The notes under the pieces were generated by a model that saw nothing but the letters and a program-made list of their open reading frames with translations, was not told where the DNA came from and did no database searches. A program made the translations under genes and the position numbers. A stretch of DNA of 64,000 nt from an uncultured Clostridia bacterium (GTDB taxonomy: Bacteria > Bacillota > Clostridia > Christensenellales > UBA1242), in NCBI GenBank assembly GCA_934757845.1, contig CAKVLQ010000001.1, positions 1 through 64,000 of the forward strand, read 5' to 3'. Below are positions 1 to 7,378 of this stretch, in pieces (position 1 is the first letter of the stretch; every line of letters starts with the position of its first letter).

Positions 1-309
1 AGCATAACATTGAATGTAAGCCTAGGAACTGGACTAAAATCAGGCGAAAACTATGGCACAGTGCTAGTAGAATTCTTCGATGAAGACCTAGGATATACAA
101 GGAATTATACCTTTGTTTTAACAGACGGGACTTTAACAATAGAAGGTCTAAAATATGCCGATGTTAAGATAACGATAATAACGAATATAAATGCAAAAGC
201 AAACTATTCAAACTTAATAGTTACAACAACAAGCGGTTCAAAAACCACCATAAATGTTGCTTTAACTAAATCTTCTCATTATGGTTATGTTGATGTGAAA
301 GGAATTTAA
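1..309 (+). CDS. C-terminal end of a beta-rich, probably secreted protein (5' partial)
   Basis: The frame is open from the first base of the window and ends at TAA 307-309, so only the last 102 residues are visible. They alternate hydrophobic and Thr/Ser/Asn residues (for example DGTLTIEGLKYADVKITI), the pattern of a beta-sandwich or carboxypeptidase-regulatory-like repeat. No Cys, catalytic motif or sorting signal is seen at the end. The TTG at 10 is an internal Leu codon, not a start, because the frame continues upstream of it. The style resembles the surface proteins elsewhere in the window, but family membership cannot be assigned from this fragment. A terminator follows directly. Confidence 0.6.
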   Translation, partial: SITLNVSLGTGLKSGENYGTVLVEFFDEDLGYTRNYTFVLTDGTLTIEGLKYADVKITIITNINAKANYSNLIVTTTSGSKTTINVALTKSSHYGYVDVKGI

Positions 310-321
310 TACTAAAAAAAG

Positions 322-351
322 AACTTTACAATAAAATGTAAAGTTTTTTTT
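322..351. terminator. Rho-independent terminator, probably bidirectional
   Basis: A perfect 9-bp stem (322-330 with 337-345) closes a 6-base loop and is followed by a run of T. The A-run at 314-320 gives a T-run on the other strand, so the hairpin can serve both the gene ending at 309 and the minus-strand gene ending at 399. Confidence 0.8.
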
Positions 352-398
352 GTAAAAATTGTTTGTAGTTTCATAAAATTTATTTGAAATATTTATCA

Positions 399-728
399 CT
401 ATTTTTCAATTTGGGTGGCACAGACTGGAGTTTGTTTATTGTGGTTACTTTCAAGAACGGTTATGCCGTTTGCGTTGCAAATTCCGCAATTATTGAACAA
501 ACATTTTGCATCGCAAAAAATTTTTGCTTCTTTGTTTGCTTCATGTGAATTTAGTGGACTTGAAATTTCAAACATATTTTTTGCCGAAATTTGTTTAAGG
601 TCTTGTGCTTTTGTTTCTGAAAACTCATAGGTTTCACAATCAACCATGTTTCCAACTTTAATTTCTTTTGCTGTGCAACAACAGCATTTGTTGTGCTTAC
701 ATTCACATTTTTTGCATTTTATATCCAT
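399..728 (-). CDS. Double DUF1540 cysteine-rich protein
   Basis: A 109-residue soluble protein with two Cys-rich units, one at each end. The N-terminal unit (about 3-36) has CKKCECKHNKCCCC followed by KEIKV and DCETYEF. The C-terminal unit (about 71-105) has CDAKCLFNNCGICNANGITV and VCATQI. Spacing of Cys, the N-x-x-C-x-A-x-x-I-x-V core and the closing C-x-T match the DUF1540 family, short proteins of Firmicutes whose Cys probably bind metal; their role is unknown. The start has an AAGGAG Shine-Dalgarno just upstream. It ends with TAG, one of only three TAG stops in the window. It is transcribed divergently from rplI. Confidence 0.85.
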   Translation of the reverse strand: MDIKCKKCECKHNKCCCCTAKEIKVGNMVDCETYEFSETKAQDLKQISAKNMFEISSPLNSHEANKEAKIFCDAKCLFNNCGICNANGITVLESNHNKQTPVCATQIEK

Positions 729-797
729 AAAAATTCTCCTTATATTAATAAATTTATATATAATTATTTTCTTATTTAATATTTTTAAACAAAAAAA

Positions 798-826
798 TTG
801 ACAACGAGAATTATTTTTTTTAAAAT
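798..826 (+). promoter_or_regulatory. Candidate sigma-70 promoter of rplI
   Basis: TTGACA at 798-803, a 17-base spacer and TAAAAT at 821-826. Transcription would start close to the Shine-Dalgarno at 833-838, giving a very short leader. An overlapping TATAAT at 826-831 lies 22 bases from the -35 and fits less well. Confidence 0.45.
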
Positions 827-843
827 ATAATAAAGGAGAAATT

Positions 844-1293
844 ATGAAAGTTATTTTGCTTGAAGATGTTAGAGGGACTGGAAAAAAAGGTGAAGTTAAG
901 GAAGTTAGCGATGGTTATGCAAAAAACTTTTTGCTAAAGAACAAAAAAGCCGTTGTTGCTGATAGTGTTAATCTTAACATTAATGCACAAAAAAAATCTG
1001 CCGATGAGTTTCATGAACAGGAAAGGATAAAAGAATTTTCTGCAATGAAAAATGAACTTAAAGACAAACAATTTGATATTTGTGTGAAAGTGGGTGAAAA
1101 CGGAAAACTTTTTGGTGCAATAACAACAAAAGAAATTGCTGATGCAATAACTAAAGGTTTTGGCAAATCTGTTGAAAAGCGTCAAATTGTTTTGAAAGAG
1201 CCAATAAAAACAATAGGAAATTTTAAAATTGAAGTTAAACTTTACAAAAATATTTCAACCTTTGTTTATATAAATGTTTACAAAGAAATATAA
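844..1293 (+). CDS. rplI: 50S ribosomal protein L9
   Basis: A 149-residue protein of normal L9 length. The N-terminal 23S rRNA-binding domain opens with [20 protein letters not shown] and continues with the typical [15 protein letters not shown] stretch. A charged connecting helix (about 45-75) leads to the C-terminal domain with [17 protein letters not shown]9 binds domain V of 23S rRNA at the base of the L1 stalk and helps maintain the reading frame. In many Firmicutes rplI sits near dnaB and a GGDEF/DHH protein; here it stands alone, between a divergent DUF1540 gene and a small membrane protein with its own promoter. AAAGGAG lies 5 bases before the ATG. Confidence 0.97.
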   Translation: MKVILLEDVRGTGKKGEVKEVSDGYAKNFLLKNKKAVVADSVNLNINAQKKSADEFHEQERIKEFSAMKNELKDKQFDICVKVGENGKLFGAITTKEIADAITKGFGKSVEKRQIVLKEPIKTIGNFKIEVKLYKNISTFVYINVYKEI

Positions 1294-1308
1294 AATTATA
1301 AAAAATAA

Positions 1309-1337
1309 TTGATTTTTCGTAATATTTGGTTTATACT
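1309..1337 (+). promoter_or_regulatory. Sigma-70 promoter of the small membrane protein gene
   Basis: TTGATT at 1309-1314, exactly 17 bases, then TATACT at 1332-1337. A Shine-Dalgarno (AGGAGG) follows at about 1354-1359. Confidence 0.65.
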
Positions 1338-1367
1338 AATAATATATTATTTTAGGAGGAAATTTTT

Positions 1368-1595
1368 ATGGCAAAAAAATCATCAAAAGATTATTTTGGT
1401 CTTGGCAGAGTTTTAAGTATTATTTTGGCAATCATTCCAGTAACTGCTTGGCTTTTGGGTGCAATAACAAGATTTCAAGAAGGAAAAATTGTTGCAGGAC
1501 TAATCAGATTGATTTTTGGTTTCACTATTGTTTGGATTATCGACCTTGTGTTGATGATTTTAAACGGACGAATCATGAGAGTTTTGAATGTATAA
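1368..1595 (+). CDS. Small two-helix membrane protein, unknown function
   Basis: 75 residues. A short basic N-terminus (MAKKSSKDYFG) is followed by two hydrophobic segments, about 14-33 and 45-66, joined by RFQEGKIVAG. The layout recalls TM2-type or YqaE-like small membrane proteins, but no diagnostic motif is seen and I do not assign a family. AGGAGG stands 8 bases before the ATG, and a consensus promoter and a terminator frame the gene, so it is a monocistronic, well-expressed unit. It converges on the gene ending at 1778. Confidence 0.8.
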   Translation: MAKKSSKDYFGLGRVLSIILAIIPVTAWLLGAITRFQEGKIVAGLIRLIFGFTIVWIIDLVLMILNGRIMRVLNV

Positions 1596-1597
1596 AA

Positions 1598-1625
1598 ATA
1601 AAAGGCAAATGCCTTTTATTTTTTT
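1598..1625. terminator. Rho-independent terminator between convergent genes
   Basis: Stem AAAAGGC (1600-1606) with GCCTTTT (1611-1617), 4-base loop, T-run 1619-1625. The A-run before the stem allows termination from the minus strand as well. Confidence 0.75.
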
Positions 1626-1777
1626 ATCAATTTATTTTTTAAAAACTTTTTTGCTTTTTAATATATTTAAGAGGCTTTGTTTAACAATTTTGATTGATTA
1701 AAATTATTATTTGTATAATAAATAGGTTTAATAATTTTTTAAAATTGAAATGTTAATTAATCATTTTAACAAAATAT

Positions 1778-2329
1778 TTATTTTTCGTTATCTTGCCTAT
1801 AAATATAATTAAAATTTATATCGCCTTTTTTAACGATATAATTTTTATTTTCAAGTTTTCCTTTAAAATAAAATTTATCAATTTTTATGTTTCCATCTTT
1901 ATCTTTATATTTTATGTCATAAAAGTTATATCCCAAAATGTTTAAAAATGGATTTATATAAAACAAATCATTTTTGATATAAACAATTCCAATTAATGTT
2001 AAAATTAATAAAAATATAACAAACATACTTATTTTTTCAAGTTCAAAAGTTAAAGCGAACAAAACAAAAAGTGAAAAATATCCTAAAAAGTGTTGCTGGG
2101 TTATGCTCTTTTTTTGAATTATTTTTATCTCCATAATTTCACTGCAATTTTTGTTTTCCAAAACAAGACCCAAAATTCCAAGAAGAATTAATAGCGTTAA
2201 TAAGCATAATGTTAAAGAGTTTAACACATTAAAAGTTAGGTTGTTGTTTATTATTTCAATCAAAAGTTTGATAATAATCAAGCAATAAAGCGGAATAAAC
2301 GCACTTAAGTATAAAAAAATCTTTTTCAT
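1778..2329 (-). CDS. Four-helix membrane protein with short cytoplasmic tail, unknown function
   Basis: 183 residues. Hydrophobic segments are at about 3-24, 38-56, 83-97 and 101-117; the last third (YKDKDGNIKIDKFYFKG and onward) is polar with beta-like alternation. No enzymatic motif is visible. The size and layout (N-terminal FIPLY segment, four helices, small polar tail) remind me of KwaA-like membrane proteins of the Kiwa defence system. This is a weak resemblance from memory, and no KwaB-like gene is nearby. There is no Shine-Dalgarno; a CATACT hexamer lies 6 bases before the ATG, with a poor -35 18 bases further up. It is read in the same direction as the TasA-like gene upstream but is separated from it by a terminator. 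Confidence 0.7.
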   Translation of the reverse strand: MKKIFLYLSAFIPLYCLIIIKLLIEIINNNLTFNVLNSLTLCLLTLLILLGILGLVLENKNCSEIMEIKIIQKKSITQQHFLGYFSLFVLFALTFELEKISMFVIFLLILTLIGIVYIKNDLFYINPFLNILGYNFYDIKYKDKDGNIKIDKFYFKGKLENKNYIVKKGDINFNYIYRQDNEK

Positions 2330-2435
2330 ATTTTTAGTATGTTTAATTATATAAATTTTAATCGTATTATAGTTTTAAAATGTTTTGAGAATTTAATCTT
2401 TTTAAATTTAAATAAATATCATTTTTTGATTTTAA

Positions 2436-2476
2436 AATAAAAAAAGGACTTTATCATCTGGTAAAATCCTTTTTGC
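2436..2476 (-). terminator. Terminator of the TasA-like gene
   Basis: Imperfect hairpin: AAAAAGGA (2441-2448) pairs with TCCTTTTT (2467-2474), one mismatch, then six more pairs around a 4-base loop. The A-rich stretch at 2436-2445 is a T-run on the minus strand. Confidence 0.65.
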
Positions 2477-2497
2477 TATTAGTAAATAGAACATATT

Positions 2498-3148
2498 TTA
2501 TGTTCCACTTCCATAAGTTGTTGTCCATTCTTCTGGGGCTGTAGTCCAAACTTCGGCTGCTGCACCATTAGCATATTGAATTGCTTCAACTTGGAATGAA
2601 ACAGTGTAAACTTTGTTTGCATCAGCATTAGTTAGTTCTTTTGGAACGGTTATTTCACTGCAAAAATCAACTGAATTTCCGGCTTCGATTGTCCCATTAT
2701 AGTAATAATAATCATCATCGCCTTTAACCCAATTATCTGATGTTGTTGCAGTTATTGGCAAACTTGCTGAACCAGTGTTTGTTAATGTAAGTTTACATCT
2801 TAAAACTGATTTGCTTGTGTTTGCAGGTGCACTAACACCAATGGCTTGGGTATATTTTGTTCCAGGCATTGCATTTCCAGTAAATGTTAATGATTCAACG
2901 CTTGCACCACCTTGTGTGATGTTAATGTTAACTGGGTCGCCAAGGGTGATGTTACCAGTTGCTGTTTGGTTTGCTGAAAAGAATGCAGCAGTTAAGCCCA
3001 AAATTAAACTTAATCCCAAAAGCACAGAAAGAGTTATGATTGCAACAGTTGATGCTCCACGATTTTTTCTAGAGTTAACTGCCACAACTTTTTTGTTTTC
3101 TCCGCCTTTTTTAACAGGATTTGGTTTGTTGTTGCTGTTATTGTCCAT
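2498..3148 (-). CDS. TasA/CalY-like surface protein with SipW-type signal anchor
   Basis: 216 residues. A basic, Asn/Lys-rich N-terminus of about 30 residues precedes one hydrophobic segment (about 33-57, TVAIITLSVLLGLSLILGL) ending in AAFFSANQTATGNITLG. This hydrophobic-to-aromatic boundary is typical of SipW-dependent signal peptides of the TasA/camelysin group. The exported part is beta-rich with Thr/Ser/Gly and a DDYYYYN motif, and ends with VEAIQYANGAAAEVW and a TAPEEW signature. The next two genes carry degenerate versions of these motifs, so the three are paralogues. TasA-type proteins form matrix fibres; no SipW-like peptidase is visible here. A full AAAGGAGG sits 7 bases before the ATG. 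The gene is divergent from its paralogue at 3254. Confidence 0.75.
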   Translation of the reverse strand: MDNNSNNKPNPVKKGGENKKVVAVNSRKNRGASTVAIITLSVLLGLSLILGLTAAFFSANQTATGNITLGDPVNINITQGGASVESLTFTGNAMPGTKYTQAIGVSAPANTSKSVLRCKLTLTNTGSASLPITATTSDNWVKGDDDYYYYNGTIEAGNSVDFCSEITVPKELTNADANKVYTVSFQVEAIQYANGAAAEVWTTAPEEWTTTYGSGT

Positions 3149-3194
3149 ATTTTCCTCCTTTTTTATTTGTTAATTTTAGTTTTGCAAAATTAAA

Positions 3195-3222
3195 GGAATT
3201 TATACACAATTTTGTGGAATTT
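3195..3222. promoter_or_regulatory. Candidate operator between divergent TasA-like genes
   Basis: Two direct copies of GGAATTT (3195-3201 and 3216-3222) flank an inverted repeat CACAA-TT-TTGTG (3205-3216). It lies midway in the 105-base intergenic region, where a regulator could act on both genes. No protein is known to bind it. Confidence 0.3.
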
Positions 3223-3253
3223 ATTTTTTTGTTTTACGAATAATATTTTTAGA

Positions 3254-3820
3254 ATGAAAAAATATTTATTTAACAAAAATAGTGAATATATTTTATTAAT
3301 ATCAATTATTATGGTTGCTATTTTTTCTGTTTTAATCTTGTCAATATCGGTCGCTTACTTTCAAACAAAAAAAGAAATTGGTGGCGAAATCACTCTTGGT
3401 GAACTTGACTATAAAATTAATGTTGACTATGATGAAAATTTGCTTATCATGCCAGGCGATGATGTTCCAATGAAAATTTTTGTTGAAAATAAAGTTTTGG
3501 GCAAAAACAATTTAATTCCATTTTATTTTAGGTTTAAAGTTTTAAACGGAATAGACGATTATGATAAAGATTTATTAAAAATTGAAACAAGTGATTATAT
3601 TTTTGACAATTCATTTTTTTATTATAAGCACAAAGTTGGGGCTAATGAAACGGCGAAATTAATAAATTCAATTATTGTCCCAACCACTCTTACCGAAAGT
3701 CAAAGTGAACTATTTGACCTTAAAGTGCTTGTTGAAGCCGTGCAGAGTGAAAACGGGGCATATAAAGATGTGTTTTATGATGCTCCAAGCGAATGGGTTG
3801 AGTTTATAGAAAATAATTAA
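3254..3820 (+). CDS. TasA-like single-anchor surface protein
   Basis: 188 residues from the ATG at 3254; a TTG at 3212 would add 14 residues but has no good ribosome binding site. One hydrophobic segment (about 11-33, YILLISIIMVAIFSVLILSI) is followed by VAYFQTKKEIGGEITLGELDYKI, matching the AFFSANQTATGNITLG boundary of the divergent neighbour. Later landmarks are a PGDDVP turn, FFYYKHKVG in place of YYYYN, and an ending LVEAVQSENGAYKDVFYDAPSEW like the neighbour's. It is therefore a diverged member of the same family. No Shine-Dalgarno exists; TAATAT at 3241-3246 lies 7 bases before the ATG, so the message may be leaderless, though the -35 is poor. Confidence 0.7.
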   Translation: MKKYLFNKNSEYILLISIIMVAIFSVLILSISVAYFQTKKEIGGEITLGELDYKINVDYDENLLIMPGDDVPMKIFVENKVLGKNNLIPFYFRFKVLNGIDDYDKDLLKIETSDYIFDNSFFYYKHKVGANETAKLINSIIVPTTLTESQSELFDLKVLVEAVQSENGAYKDVFYDAPSEWVEFIENN

Positions 3821-3826
3821 AATTGC

Positions 3827-3856
3827 TTTACAATTTTGCAAATTTTAATATATAAT
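3827..3856 (+). promoter_or_regulatory. Sigma-70 promoter of the Pro/Lys-rich TasA-like gene
   Basis: TTTACA at 3827-3832, 18-base spacer, TATAAT at 3851-3856, directly after the preceding stop codon. Confidence 0.65.
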
Positions 3857-3898
3857 TATTATAATTAAACAAAAGATTAATCTAGGAGGGTGGGTTTA

Positions 3899-4864
3899 AT
3901 GGAAAATATAGATGACAAAAAACCTATCAAAACGCCAGCCAAAACGGCAGAAACAAAAAAACCAAAAACAGTCCCTGCAAAATCGGGTGCTGACAAAACT
4001 GTGCCAAAGCCAAGCACAACACCAAAACCAAGCGTTACGCCAAAGCCAAGTGTTTCACCAAAGCCAAGTGTTTTACCAAATGTGGGTGCAAAAAAACCAA
4101 CGGTTACAAAACCAACTGGTGTGGCAAAAAAGCCTGATGTTAACACAAGCAGTGCACCAGCAAAACCAAGTGGCACTTTAAAAGAACTTGCAAATGCAAA
4201 TCGTCCAAACATAAAAGCGGTTGACACCAAAGGAGTTGGGCTTAAACAAGACGACACTGAAAACAAAAAGAAGAAAAAGAAATGGCTACTTCTTCTTTTG
4301 CTTTTGTTACTTATTTGTGCGGGCGTTGGAACGGCGATTTATTTTATAACCAAAATTCCCAAAACCGATATTCGCTTTTCTGTGCAAATAACCGACTATA
4401 ATTTCACAACAACCAAAAAAGATACGCTTGGTCAGGATATGGACATAAAATATATTCCAGGCGACACAAATATTAAAGCACACTTGACATTTAAAATTAA
4501 CAACGACAAAGGTGCAATAACTGAAAATGAAAAAGTTTATGTTCGGTTTAGAATAAGAATTTATACAAACGGCGATGAAGAAAATATGTATTCAGGATTT
4601 TTTGAGCCAAACTTTGAAAAAGAAGATGAATGGACAAAATTTAGTGATGGATACTATTATTACAATTATTTTTGTTATGGAAATGAAACTTTAACACCCT
4701 TTGAATCGGTAGATTTTGTTGGAACAAAAGACAATAATGTTTTGAACGGAAAAACAGGAACAGTTGTGTTTGAGGTTGAAATTTTGGAAGGCAACCCTTC
4801 TGCAATTTCTGCAATGTGGAAAACTGCACCACAAAACTGGAATCCAGTTAAAAAAGAAGTTTAA
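3899..4864 (+). CDS. Membrane-anchored TasA-like protein with long Pro/Lys-rich N-terminal domain
   Basis: 321 residues. Residues 1-125 form a low-complexity, strongly basic region with PKPS repeats (TPKPSVTPKPSVSPKPS). A Lys run (KKKKKK) then precedes a single membrane helix (about 130-150, WLLLLLLLLLICAGVGTAIYF). The C-terminal part has the landmarks of its neighbours: DITFS-like start (DIRFSVQITDYNF), IPGDTNIKA, DGYYYYNYFCYG, VVFEVEILEGNPSAISAMW and TAPQNW. By the positive-inside rule the basic repeat would stay in the cytoplasm and the TasA-like domain would face outward. The start at 3899 has AGGAGG 9 bases upstream; a GTG at 3890 overlaps that site and is unlikely. It is probably followed in one transcript by the lipoprotein gene. 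Confidence 0.75.
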   Translation: MENIDDKKPIKTPAKTAETKKPKTVPAKSGADKTVPKPSTTPKPSVTPKPSVSPKPSVLPNVGAKKPTVTKPTGVAKKPDVNTSSAPAKPSGTLKELANANRPNIKAVDTKGVGLKQDDTENKKKKKKWLLLLLLLLLICAGVGTAIYFITKIPKTDIRFSVQITDYNFTTTKKDTLGQDMDIKYIPGDTNIKAHLTFKINNDKGAITENEKVYVRFRIRIYTNGDEENMYSGFFEPNFEKEDEWTKFSDGYYYYNYFCYGNETLTPFESVDFVGTKDNNVLNGKTGTVVFEVEILEGNPSAISAMWKTAPQNWNPVKKEV

Positions 4865-4903
4865 TCATTATGGTTTATAAAAAAATTTAATTTAAGGATT
4901 TTT

Positions 4904-6202
4904 ATGAAAAAAATATTAAAAGTTGTTTGTTGTTTAATATTTTTAATTAGTGGTTCACTAATTGTTTTTGCGTGCAAAACTGACCCTATTGTTTTGCAAA
5001 CTCCGCAAAATGTTGGTTGGACAAATGCTGGCGACCGAAACGCCGAAACAGGTGAGTTTGAGAATGATAAATTTTTGTTAATCACCGAAGAAAATTCTTA
5101 TGCAGATTCATATAAATTTTATTTAACCGATAACAACAATTATGAAAGTGCAAAATATGCCGAACTTACTTCAAAACAAAATTATGTTGATGTTACAAGT
5201 TATATCGACAGAAACAAAAAATATTATTTTTATGTTCAATATATTGGCAAGGGAAGATATAAAGATTCTAAATTTTCTGAAATTGTATCGTTAGAGCCAG
5301 AAAGAAGGCAACTTGCTTCACCTTATCTTCAAATGATTGACACAACAATTTATTGGGGGAATGTGCAAAATGCTTCAAGATATGAAGTTTATGAAACAAT
5401 AACTGACAGCACGGGCACAGAAATTCAAAAAGCAAAACTTATTTCAACATTAAACTACACTTCACAAAGTTACGATTTTTCTGAAAGAGTACAGGGAGAA
5501 AGTGCTCCTTATCGAAAGTTTTATTATCAAGTTAAAGCAATCGGCGAAGGATATTTTGACAATTCAAATTTAAGTTTGAAAAGTGAGGCTTATGTTAAAT
5601 CAATAAAACTTGGCACTCCAACAAACTTAAAAGTTGATTTTAACACAAACATTTTAAGTTTTAACAAAATTGATTATGCAACAAAATATCAAATAAAAGT
5701 AAATAGAGCGGGCTATGAAAAAATAATTTATAGCACGGCTGAAAATGTAAATCTTGCTGAAAATGGTGTTGACACAACAAAATTTGATGCTTATAGTTTT
5801 GTGGTAAAAGCCGTTGAAAGTGGAGTTATTGAATTTGAAGAAAGTGAAAATAGTGAAACTCTTAATCAAAACCACACAACAAATTTTGAAGCACCAACAA
5901 ATTTGACTTGCGTGCCTACTGGAAAACAACTTTTAATTTCTTGGGATTCAACAAAAGTTTTGGAAGGCGAAAGTGAAATATTTGCTGAGTCTTACACTCT
6001 TGAAATTGTTTGGAATTTAGGACAAAGAGTTGTTAGCACAAATATAACTAACACACAATTTAATATTCCAGATTATTCTGAAATCGTGGGGGATATATCC
6101 GAAAACTTAACAATAACAATAAAAGTTAAAGCCAACAAAAAGGGCGAATATATTTTAAATAGCAACTTTGCTGAATTAGAGCACACTATTGTTGTGGCTT
6201 AA
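4904..6202 (+). CDS. Lipoprotein with tandem fibronectin-III-like domains
   Basis: 432 residues. The signal peptide ends in the lipobox IVFAC (Cys25 would be lipidated). Three or four FnIII-like units follow, recognisable by recurring openings (LQTPQNVGWT, LASPYLQMIDTTIYWGNV, LGTPTNLKVDF, FEAPTNLTCVPTGKQLLISWD) and Tyr-rich strands such as YKFYLTDNN and YEVYETI. Such units usually mediate binding; no enzyme motif is seen. It lies 39 bases after the Pro/Lys-rich TasA-like gene on the same strand, with a weak TAAGGA site, so the two are probably co-transcribed. The signal peptide resembles those of the giant lipoproteins further on. Confidence 0.8.
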   Translation: MKKILKVVCCLIFLISGSLIVFACKTDPIVLQTPQNVGWTNAGDRNAETGEFENDKFLLITEENSYADSYKFYLTDNNNYESAKYAELTSKQNYVDVTSYIDRNKKYYFYVQYIGKGRYKDSKFSEIVSLEPERRQLASPYLQMIDTTIYWGNVQNASRYEVYETITDSTGTEIQKAKLISTLNYTSQSYDFSERVQGESAPYRKFYYQVKAIGEGYFDNSNLSLKSEAYVKSIKLGTPTNLKVDFNTNILSFNKIDYATKYQIKVNRAGYEKIIYSTAENVNLAENGVDTTKFDAYSFVVKAVESGVIEFEESENSETLNQNHTTNFEAPTNLTCVPTGKQLLISWDSTKVLEGESEIFAESYTLEIVWNLGQRVVSTNITNTQFNIPDYSEIVGDISENLTITIKVKANKKGEYILNSNFAELEHTIVVA

Positions 6203-6204
6203 AT

Positions 6205-6234
6205 AAAAAAGAGAGTTAAACTCTCTTTTTTTTG
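6205..6234. terminator. Bidirectional terminator between convergent genes
   Basis: Perfect 11-bp stem (6205-6215 with 6221-6231), 5-base loop, T-run on both strands. It ends the lipoprotein gene and the ychF transcript. Confidence 0.85.
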
Positions 6235-6276
6235 TTTATATATTAAAAATAATTTTTAAAAATTTTTTATTTAAAA

Positions 6277-7368
6277 TTACACATTAAATCTAAACAAAAC
6301 AACATCGTTATCTTGAATAACATAATCTTTGCCTTCCATTCTAACTTTGCCTTTTTCTTTTGCTTTAACAAAGTTGCCTGCTTCCATAAGGTCATCAAAA
6401 CTTACAATTTCGGCTTTAATAAAACCTTTTTCAAAATCGGTGTGAATTTTTCCAGCAGCCTGAGGGGCTTTTGTTCCTTTTTTAATTGTCCATGCTCTAA
6501 CTTCTTTTTCGCCAGCGGTTAAATAACTGAACAAGCCAAGGGTGTCATAACTGGTTTTAACAAGTTTGTCAAGACCGCTTTCGGTTATTCCAAGTTCCTG
6601 TGAAAACAATTCTTTATCTTCATCACTTAAACTTGCAAGTTCTTCTTCAACTTTTGCACACAAAACAATCATTTTTGAATTTTCGTTTTTCGCAATTTGC
6701 TCTACGGCTTTAACATAACTATTATATTCTTTTCCAATATCATTTTCACTTATGTTTGCAACATAAATAACTGGTTTGTTTGTTAAAAGAAAAAATCCTT
6801 TAACAATTTCATTTTCTTCATCAGTAAAATTCAATAATCTTATTGGTTTTCCTTCATTCAAGCCTTGCTTAATTCGTCTTAACAAGTTAAGTTCAAGTTC
6901 AGTTCCAGGACCGCCCACTTTTGCGGTTTTTTCGGCCTTTTCTAACCTTTTTTCAACAGTTTCAAGGTCGGCATAAATAAGTTCATAATCAATAATTTCA
7001 ATATCTCGTTTTGGGTCTACGCTGTTTTCAACATGCAAAATTTCTGCATTATCAAAACATCTAACAACATGACAAATTGCATCAACTTCACGAATATGAC
7101 TTAAAAATTTATTTCCAAGACCATCGCCTTTGCTTGCACCTTTAACAAGCCCAGCGATGTCAACAAACTCAATAACTGCTGGTGTTATTTTTGTGCAGTT
7201 ATAAAGTTTTGCCAAACTTTGAAGTCTATAATCTGGAACGCTAACCATTCCAACATTTGGTTCTATTGTGCAAAAAGGGTAGTTTGCACATTCTGCCACT
7301 GCTTTTGTTATTGCATTAAAAAGTGTGCTTTTTCCAACATTAGGAAGCCCTACAACGCCTAGTTTCAT
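6277..7368 (-). CDS. ychF: Ribosome-binding ATPase YchF (OLA1 family)
   Basis: 363 residues, normal length. P-loop GLPNVGKS is at 7-14; switch II DIAG is at 70-73, followed by LVKGASKGDGLGNKFLSHIREVDAI. The G4 position reads NISE rather than NKxD, the hallmark of YchF proteins, which prefer ATP over GTP. The C-terminal TGS domain begins near 280 (LGLFSYLTAGEKEVRAWTI) and closes with DNDVVLFRFNV. YchF binds ribosomes and is linked to stress and redox responses. GGAG lies 8 bases before the ATG. The NUDIX gene ends only 10 bases upstream on the same strand, and no terminator separates them from the tRNA-Gln gene, so all three may share a transcript. Confidence 0.97.
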   Translation of the reverse strand: MKLGVVGLPNVGKSTLFNAITKAVAECANYPFCTIEPNVGMVSVPDYRLQSLAKLYNCTKITPAVIEFVDIAGLVKGASKGDGLGNKFLSHIREVDAICHVVRCFDNAEILHVENSVDPKRDIEIIDYELIYADLETVEKRLEKAEKTAKVGGPGTELELNLLRRIKQGLNEGKPIRLLNFTDEENEIVKGFFLLTNKPVIYVANISENDIGKEYNSYVKAVEQIAKNENSKMIVLCAKVEEELASLSDEDKELFSQELGITESGLDKLVKTSYDTLGLFSYLTAGEKEVRAWTIKKGTKAPQAAGKIHTDFEKGFIKAEIVSFDDLMEAGNFVKAKEKGKVRMEGKDYVIQDNDVVLFRFNV

Positions 7369-7378
7369 ATAAATCTCC

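Noticed and set aside
826..831. Perfect TATAAT before rplI
   Set aside because: It is 22 bases from TTGACA and overlaps the ribosome binding site region; TAAAAT at 821-826 gives the proper 17-base spacing.
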